From the NCBI GenBank assembly GCA_018729555.1, contig JAHHQG010000026.1:124001-188000 (forward strand): a stretch of DNA of 64,000 nucleotides, given 5' to 3'. Position numbers and translations under genes: made by a program. This stretch comes from Clostridiales bacterium (GTDB taxonomy: Bacteria > Bacillota > Sulfobacillia > RBS10-35). The notes under the pieces were generated by a model. It was not told where the DNA came from, searched no databases, and was given only the letters and a program-made list of their open reading frames with translations. The first letter of the stretch is position 1. Each line of letters starts with the position of its first letter. This document shows, piece by piece, positions 59,114-64,000 of this stretch.

Positions 59114-60034
59114 CTGGCGGGGGCCCTCTTTGCCGCGGGGCTGGGTCTCCTGTTGCTGGGCATGCGGGGTCTCAGCCGCTCCCTCTCCCACCTCACGGGG
59201 TCCCTCTGGCAGAAGCGGCTCTTGGCCTTTGCCGAAAGCCCTCTCCGGGCCGTGGCCGCCGGCGCCGTCGCCACCGTCCTCACCCAGTCCTCCAGCGTCA
59301 CCACCATCCTCCTCCTGGGGCTGGTGGAAGGCGGGCTCCTGGATCTCCCCCGGGCGGCCGCCATGGCCATCGGGGCCAACATCGGGACCACCCTGACGGC
59401 CCACTGGATGGCGGTGGGGCTGAGCCAGGGATGGCTTTTCACCCTGACGTCGGGAGGCCTGCTCTTTCTTCTCTTCCGGCGCACCCGCCCTGCTGCTGGG
59501 ATCCTCCTTTCCCTTTCCGCCGTTCTCTGGGGTTTGGAAGCCATGCAAAAAGCCCTCGTGCCCTTGGCCCGCACCGCAGCCTTTGAAGCATCCCTGGGCT
59601 TCTTGCAAAGGAATGCCTTCTACGGAATCGTCGGGGGCTTTCTCCTCACCACCTTGGTTCTCTCCAGTTCCGTCACCATCGCCATGCTCCAATCCCTGAG
59701 GGCGGCGGAGCTCTTAACCTTGACCCAGGCCCTCCCCGTCCTCTACGGGGATAACATCGGCACCACCACCGACACCCTTCTCGCCAGCCTCGCCACCGGG
59801 CCCAAAGGGCGACAGCTGGCCCTTTTTCACTTCTTCTTCAATCTCCTCGGCACCCTTCTCTTCGTGCCCATCACCTCCTGGCTGGCGGCGGCCGTCATCC
59901 ACCTGACCCCTTCCCCCAAAGGGCAGATCGCCTGGGCCCACACCCTTTTCAACGCGGTGAACGGCGCCGTCTTGCTTCCCTTTCGCCATCGCCTTCTCAA
60001 AGGCATGGCCCGCCTGTTTGGGTTTTCTCCCTAG
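59114..60034 (+). CDS. Na+/phosphate cotransporter-family protein
   Basis: About 306 residues of the Na/Pi cotransporter II family, short type without the PhoU tail. The two inverted repeats carry TQSSSVTTILLLGLVEGG plus GANIGTTLTAHW and LSSSVTIAMLQSL plus GDNIGTTTDTLLAS. About eight membrane segments. The frame is closed at a TAG at 59099; a CTG at 59114, seven bases after TAGGAGGG, is the best start and restores the usual GLGLLLLGMRGLS beginning. An in-frame TTG at 59153 lacks a ribosome site. Confidence 0.82.
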   Translation: MAGALFAAGLGLLLLGMRGLSRSLSHLTGSLWQKRLLAFAESPLRAVAAGAVATVLTQSSSVTTILLLGLVEGGLLDLPRAAAMAIGANIGTTLTAHWMAVGLSQGWLFTLTSGGLLFLLFRRTRPAAGILLSLSAVLWGLEAMQKALVPLARTAAFEASLGFLQRNAFYGIVGGFLLTTLVLSSSVTIAMLQSLRAAELLTLTQALPVLYGDNIGTTTDTLLASLATGPKGRQLALFHFFFNLLGTLLFVPITSWLAAAVIHLTPSPKGQIAWAHTLFNAVNGAVLLPFRHRLLKGMARLFGFSP

Positions 60035-60390
60035 GAAAAAGGGATTCCGATAGCTCTTGGATCAGGCCGACGGGGTGGTCTTGGACGACGGAGAAACGGC
60101 GCCGTCCCCTACCCGGTGCCGGAAAGGGCGAGGGATTTTCACCGGGAGGTGGTGGAGAAGGGAAGGCGGAGAAAGGTTGCCGCCCTCGACGAGATGATCT
60201 CCAGGGTCCCTCCCGGGTTTTGTCCCACCCTCCGGTGACCACCGATCCCGTGGACTGCCATGCCCTGGGCCAGAGCCTTCCGACTGGATCGCCGCCCGCC
60301 GAGGCCGCCTTCCCACCCCCTTTCCAGGCCGAGCCCCCTGTCCTGCCTTTGCGTACGTTCTATGCGCTCACATGGTTCTATAAATGGCTA
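60035..60390. other. Intergenic region without recognisable gene
   Basis: About 350 bases between the phosphate transporter and the purine cluster. All six frames give only GC-rich, unconserved-looking peptides. From about 60350 the sequence becomes clearly richer in A+T, marking the purE promoter zone. I see no riboswitch core or terminator with a T run. Confidence 0.5.
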
Positions 60391-60420
60391 TTGAGAACAT
60401 TATTCATAAAGACGTACATT
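60391..60420 (+). promoter_or_regulatory. Possible purE promoter with PurR-box-like word
   Basis: TTGAGA (60391-60396) and TACATT (60415-60420) are 18 bases apart, each a partial match to sigma-A elements, in a sharply AT-rich stretch. GAACATT at 60395-60401 matches the core of Bacillus PurR boxes. Confidence 0.4.
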
Positions 60421-60444
60421 ATATTCCGGATAGGGAGGATGCCC

Positions 60445-60906
60445 GTGGACCTGGATGCGGCTGTGCTGGTGGGGAGCGTTCACGACCTGGAGAAGCTCAG
60501 GCCCCTGGAGGAGATCTTCCAAACCTTCGGCATCCGCTACTGGGTGGAGGTGGCCTCGGCCCACCGCACGCCGGAGCGGGTGGCCCAGCTGGTGAAGAAG
60601 GCGGAAGACGAAGGGGCCGGGGTCCTGGTGGCGGCGGCCGGCCTGGCGGCCCACCTGGCGGGAGCCGCCGCGGCCCGCACCCTTCTCCCCGTCATCGGCC
60701 TTCCCCTGGTCGCCGGATCCCTGGGCGGCCTTGACGCCCTCCTCGCCACCGTCCAGATGCCCAAAGGAGTCCCGGTGGCTACGGTGGCCATCGACAGCGC
60801 CGCCAACGCCGCCTACCTGGCCGTGGAGATCTTGGCCCTGCGCCGCCCCTCCTTGCGGGAAAAGCTCCGGGAGGAGCGGCGCCGGTGGGAAGGAGGCAAG
60901 GGATGA
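60445..60906 (+). CDS. purE: N5-carboxyaminoimidazole ribonucleotide mutase PurE
   Basis: About 153 residues. Core motifs are VASAHRTPERV with the catalytic histidine, AAHLAG, LPVIGLPL and LLATVQMPKGVPVATVAI. The N-terminal motif normally GSxSDW reads GSVHDL, an unusual change next to the conserved Asp. The GTG at 60445 lies six bases after GGGAGG; the ATG at 60439 directly abuts that site. No purK follows. It opens a tightly packed purE-purC-purL-purF cluster. Confidence 0.87.
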   Translation: MDLDAAVLVGSVHDLEKLRPLEEIFQTFGIRYWVEVASAHRTPERVAQLVKKAEDEGAGVLVAAAGLAAHLAGAAAARTLLPVIGLPLVAGSLGGLDALLATVQMPKGVPVATVAIDSAANAAYLAVEILALRRPSLREKLREERRRWEGGKG

Positions 60907-61622
60907 TTCCGGAGCGGCTGGACCTTTTGCACCGGGGGAAAGCCAAGGACGTCTACCGCACCTCATCGGAGGGCCTCTTGTGGGTCCATTTCCGCGACGA
61001 TCTCACCGCCGGCGATGGCGCCAAAAAAGGCCGCGAGGAAGGGAAGGGCACAGCCGCCGGCCTCATCTCCGCTTACCTCTTCGGCTACCTCGCCGAAAGG
61101 GGGATTCCCACCCATCAGGTGGAGGTGGTGGGTCCCCGGGATGTGGTGGTGAAGGCCCTCACCATGGTGCCGGTGGAAGTGGTGGTGCGGCAGGTGGCGG
61201 CGGGATCTCTAGTGAAGCGCCTGGGCCTTCCCCCCGGCGAGATCCTTCCCCGCCCCCTGGTGGAGTGGTATTACAAGCGGGACGATCTGGGCGATCCTCT
61301 CCTGGCGGAAGACCACGTCCTCCTCCTGAACCTTCTCACCCGCGTCGAGATGGAGACCCTCCGCACCATGGCCCTGAGGATCTTCCGCCTCCTGGCGCAG
61401 CGCTTCTGGAAAGCGGGTCTCCTCCTGGTGGACATGAAGCTGGAGTTCGGCCGCCACCCGGAGGAGGGTTTCCTTTTGGCCGACGAGATCTCCCCCGATA
61501 CCTGCCGCCTCTGGGATCAAGCCACGGGAGCTTCGCTGGATAAGGACCTTTTCCGGAAGGGCCTTTCGCCCATCGTCCCTGCTTACCGGGAAGTCCTCCG
61601 GCGGTTGGGATTGGAGGCGTAA
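60903..61622 (+). CDS. purC: SAICAR synthetase PurC
   Basis: A 239-residue enzyme with canonical motifs: HRGKAKDVY, FRDDLTAGDGAKK, VVVRQVAAGSLVKRLG, VEWYYKRDDLGDP, LVDMKLEFGR and LADEISPDTCRLWD. It joins aspartate to CAIR using ATP. ATG overlaps the purE stop (ATGA). Unlike its neighbours, this protein looks fully standard. Confidence 0.95.
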   Translation: MIPERLDLLHRGKAKDVYRTSSEGLLWVHFRDDLTAGDGAKKGREEGKGTAAGLISAYLFGYLAERGIPTHQVEVVGPRDVVVKALTMVPVEVVVRQVAAGSLVKRLGLPPGEILPRPLVEWYYKRDDLGDPLLAEDHVLLLNLLTRVEMETLRTMALRIFRLLAQRFWKAGLLLVDMKLEFGRHPEEGFLLADEISPDTCRLWDQATGASLDKDLFRKGLSPIVPAYREVLRRLGLEA

Positions 61623-61625
61623 GCC

Positions 61626-63350
61626 ATGGCGGCGGAGCTGGCGGAAGAGCGCCTGCAAAGGCCCCTTCTCCCTTTGGAGAAAGCCCTCCTGGAGGTGGTT
61701 TGGTCGGAGCACTGCAGCTACCGGCAAAGCCGGGAGCGGCTGCGCCTCTTTCCCTCCAGCGGGCCCCAGGTGAGGGTGGGCCCCGGGGAGGGGGTCGGCG
61801 CGGTGGCGTGGGAAGGACCCCTCTCCCTGGCTTTCCGCATAGAGAGCCATAACCACCCCAGCGCCTCCCACCCCCGGGAAGGGGCCGCCACAGGGGCGGG
61901 CGGCATCCTTCGGGACCTGGTGAGCACGGGGGCGGCGCCCCTATTCTTGGGGGCGGCCCTCTCCCTTCCCCCCTTTCCCTCCTCCTTGGAGGAGGGCATC
62001 CGGGAAGGCCTCAGCCATTATGCGGAAAGGGTGGGCCTGCCCGTTCCCCTCCTGGCGGTGCAGCGGAGCCCCGCCTTTGCCGAGCGCCCCTTGGTGAACG
62101 TCCTGGCGGTGGGGGTGCGGCATGAGGCGTGGCCCCTCTCCAGCCGGGGAGCTTATCCCGGCGCCCGCCTGGTGGTGGTGGGAAAGCCCGTCGACGGGAT
62201 GGGCCTGGGGGCAGCTGCTGCCGCCTCCAGGGCGGGGGAACCCTTTTCCTCCACCGTGCCCCCCTCCGATCCCGACCTGGGCCGAAAGGTCCTCCGCCTG
62301 ACCCTCCGTCTGGCGAAGCGCCGCCTCCTCCTGGCCGTTCAGGACTTGGGAGCGGGAGGCTTGGGCGGGGCCGCGTGGGAGATGGCCCTCAAGAACGGCT
62401 GCGGCGCCTTCCTGGACCTGGAGAAGGTGCCCTCCCTGCCGGAGATCCGGGATCCCTTCGCCCTTCTCCTGGCGGAAACGCAGGAGCGGATGCTCCTGGC
62501 GGTGGCCCCGGACCGGGTGGAGAGGGTACTGGATCTCGCAAGGCACGGGGGGGTCCCGGCCGCCGACATCGGCGCCTTCACCCAAGATCCCCACCTGGTG
62601 GTCCATTGGGGCGGCCAGCGGTGGGTTTCCCTTTCCCTCGCCCTCCTCGGAGAAGGGCCCGCGCCTCGCCCCTGGCCTTCCTTTCCCGAGAAGCTCGCCC
62701 TCTCCCGAAGGGAGCGCTTGTTCACCCATGTTCCCCACGTCTTTTCCCTGGGAACTCATGAAGGGGCTGTTCTTCTGGTCCAGGGAGGAAGGGCCCTTTC
62801 CCGCCAGCCTCTGGGGGAAACCTTCTTTCTCCTGGTGACGGCCGCTTTTTCCCTGGCCCTTGGCGGCTTTATGCCCCTCGCCATCAGCAACAGCCTCAAC
62901 CTGGGGGATATGGAGGAGGAAACCACCGCCCGCTCCTTTTTGGCCATCACCGAGGGGATCGCCCGCGGTGCCCGGGAGCTGGGCCTTCCGGTCGTGAGCG
63001 GGAACGTCAGCCTCCAAAACAAAGGCCGACGATCCCTCCCGCCGGTCCCGGTCCTGGCCCTGGTAGGAAGGCGCCCCCCCGAAAGAGAAGCCCTCTTCCA
63101 TGGCCAATACGGCGAAGGGATCCTCACCTGGTCGCCCGGGAAAGGTCCTTCTCTCGCCGCTTTCCTTGAGGAATTGGTGGGCCTTGTCCAAAGCGGCTTC
63201 TTCCGCTTTGACCCCCACCGGATGGAGGTGCATCAGGTGGGGGAGGCCTTTTTCATCCGCTTCCGGGGTGTCCGCCTGCCGGAAGCGCCCGAACCCTCCG
63301 GGATGATCTGGGAACCCCTCGGGGGAGGAGATCGACCGTGGGCCTCTTGA
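61626..63350 (+). CDS. purL: Compact FGAM synthase subunit PurL
   Basis: A 574-residue homologue of small-type PurL, which is usually about 720-750. The catalytic histidine region VWSEHCSYRQS and ESHNHPSASHPREGAATGAGGILRD are kept, as are QDLGAGGLGGAAWEMA and SGNVSLQN. The N-terminal helix region is shortened and most of the last ATP-binding domain (the DVSEGGL region) is missing. No purS or purQ lies before it. The ATG is three bases after the purC stop. It should make FGAM from FGAR with ammonia from glutamine or free. Confidence 0.85.
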   Translation: MAAELAEERLQRPLLPLEKALLEVVWSEHCSYRQSRERLRLFPSSGPQVRVGPGEGVGAVAWEGPLSLAFRIESHNHPSASHPREGAATGAGGILRDLVSTGAAPLFLGAALSLPPFPSSLEEGIREGLSHYAERVGLPVPLLAVQRSPAFAERPLVNVLAVGVRHEAWPLSSRGAYPGARLVVVGKPVDGMGLGAAAAASRAGEPFSSTVPPSDPDLGRKVLRLTLRLAKRRLLLAVQDLGAGGLGGAAWEMALKNGCGAFLDLEKVPSLPEIRDPFALLLAETQERMLLAVAPDRVERVLDLARHGGVPAADIGAFTQDPHLVVHWGGQRWVSLSLALLGEGPAPRPWPSFPEKLALSRRERLFTHVPHVFSLGTHEGAVLLVQGGRALSRQPLGETFFLLVTAAFSLALGGFMPLAISNSLNLGDMEEETTARSFLAITEGIARGARELGLPVVSGNVSLQNKGRRSLPPVPVLALVGRRPPEREALFHGQYGEGILTWSPGKGPSLAAFLEELVGLVQSGFFRFDPHRMEVHQVGEAFFIRFRGVRLPEAPEPSGMIWEPLGGGDRPWAS

Positions 63351-64000
63351 ACCTGGGAGGGATCTTTGGCTTTTACGCGCCCCAGGGTCTCACCCGGCAC
63401 GAGGCAGAGGCCTTTCTCGAAATGGGCCTAAGCTCCCTTCGCCACCGGGGAGAAGGGGGCTGGCGCCTCTTCTTCGCCGGCCCCAAGGGAGAGGGCCAGC
63501 GGGAGGGCGATGGGCTGGCCCCTCTCTCCCTGCCGGAAGGTCCCTTTGTCTGGGGGCTGGGGACCATTTACCGCCGCTCCGATGCCCCGGGATGGATCCC
63601 CCTCCCTGGAGGCGTCCTGGTGTTTACCGGCCGTCTGGAAGGATCCCCCCGCCAGCTCCTTGCCGGTGAGCTTCCTCTCGAGGGAGCCCTCGCTTTCCTT
63701 GCAGCCCAAGGCCCCTTCTTTTACGCGGGTCGGGATGGAGAAGGGCGCCAGCCCCTCTCCGGGGTCCGGGAGAAGGGCGCCTATTTCTTTGCGAGCGAAC
63801 ATCTTCCCGGGTTTCTAGGGAGTTCCGCAGAACCCATCCCTCCCGGGAATTTCCTTCGCCTCAGCCCCCAGGGCGCTTTCCGAGAAAGGCTTCATCCCGT
63901 TCCCCATGCCGGTCGCCTCTGCGCCTTTGAGGCCCTTTACTACGCCCGCCCCGACGGGCTCCTGGCGGGCCGACGGGTTTACGCCCTCCGCTACGCCCTG
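63338..64000 (+). CDS. purF: PurF-like amidophosphoribosyltransferase, 5' part, degenerate glutaminase
   Basis: The first 221 codons are in the window and the frame is still open at its end. The PurF landmark CAFEALYYARPDGLLAGRRVYALR begins at residue 195. The N-terminal domain keeps the outline (GGIFGFY, LSSLRHRGEGG, FFYAGRDGEGRQPL, YFFASEH), but the catalytic cysteine of xCGxxG is glycine, HRGQES is HRGEGGW, and the GHVRYSTTG motif reads GLGTIYRRSDA. It is about 50 residues shorter than usual. GTG at 63338 follows GGGGAGGAG and overlaps purL by 13 bases. Phosphoribosyl transfer with free ammonia is inferred. Confidence 0.82.
   Translation, partial: MGLLNLGGIFGFYAPQGLTRHEAEAFLEMGLSSLRHRGEGGWRLFFAGPKGEGQREGDGLAPLSLPEGPFVWGLGTIYRRSDAPGWIPLPGGVLVFTGRLEGSPRQLLAGELPLEGALAFLAAQGPFFYAGRDGEGRQPLSGVREKGAYFFASEHLPGFLGSSAEPIPPGNFLRLSPQGAFRERLHPVPHAGRLCAFEALYYARPDGLLAGRRVYALRYAL

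Noticed and set aside
60220-60444. N-terminal extension of PurE by 75 residues
   Set aside because: The extension crosses the AT-rich promoter zone and reads Pro-rich noise; GGGAGG places the start at 60445.
1-64000. CRISPR array, rRNA or replication origin
   Set aside because: No spaced direct repeats, rRNA-conserved blocks or DnaA-box clusters were seen.

Overview
The window is GC-rich, densely packed bacterial DNA. It most likely comes from a spore-forming, flagellated member of the Bacillota with high GC. The support is an alpha/beta-type small acid-soluble spore protein (12811-13128), a SleB-type cortex hydrolase (56434-57318), a flagellin, a SufC-D-S-U cluster with the Bacillota-specific SufU, a Fur/PerR-type regulator and strong GGAGG-type ribosome binding sites. 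GTG and TTG starts are frequent, and CTG is probably used twice. I cannot name the species.

Layout. 1-3530: end of an AmrS-like radical SAM gene, then a cobalamin riboswitch with a terminator controlling a btuFCD-type B12 uptake operon. 3598-9998: SDR reductase, MaoC hydratase, MFS transporter, and the YhaO/YhaN nuclease-ATPase pair. 9964-18182: PLP aminotransferase, M32 carboxypeptidase, spore protein, MDR oxidoreductase, YihY membrane protein, XRE-cupin regulator, UPF0173 hydrolase, flagellin, membrane protein. 18201-27505: sugar-nucleotide epimerase, three-subunit molybdenum hydroxylase, HAD phosphatase, Fur-family regulator overlapping a P1B-4 metal-exporting ATPase, class V aminotransferase. 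27583-36371: tRNA-Arg(CCG), two D-2-hydroxyacid dehydrogenases around an HtrA protease, a MacAB-like exporter whose adaptor gene is frameshifted, a Yip1 protein and a second class V aminotransferase. 36431-41482: Nnr nucleotide-repair enzyme, then a complete 2-methylcitrate-cycle operon (prpC-prpD-prpB) for propionyl-CoA use.

41528-45114 is a decayed, rearranged zone. It holds a truncated epimerase, an IS607-type element with only a stub of tnpB, and an adenine deaminase gene broken into two pieces. The middle of that gene is replaced by a lower-GC chromate transporter gene of foreign look. 45182-50556 holds a sufCDSU operon without sufB, then a gltD-like gene. 50736-56532 holds a small unknown gene between strong terminators, an NCS2 purine permease with its promoter and a leader hairpin, thioredoxin plus TPR protein, hemL and a P-loop/Asp23 fusion. 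At 57361-59040 an IS200/IS605-type tnpB-only element, with matching end hairpins and a probable omega RNA, sits between the arms of an older inverted repeat. Its tnpB is frameshifted just before the third catalytic aspartate. A Na/phosphate cotransporter follows.

60445-64000 is a purine biosynthesis cluster, purE-purC-purL-purF, running off the window. Its PurL is unusually short, no purS or purQ lies in the cluster, and its PurF has lost the N-terminal catalytic cysteine and the usual glutaminase motifs. Both glutamine-dependent steps therefore look stripped of their glutaminase function, which suggests ammonia-fed purine synthesis. I consider this the most interesting signal in the window.
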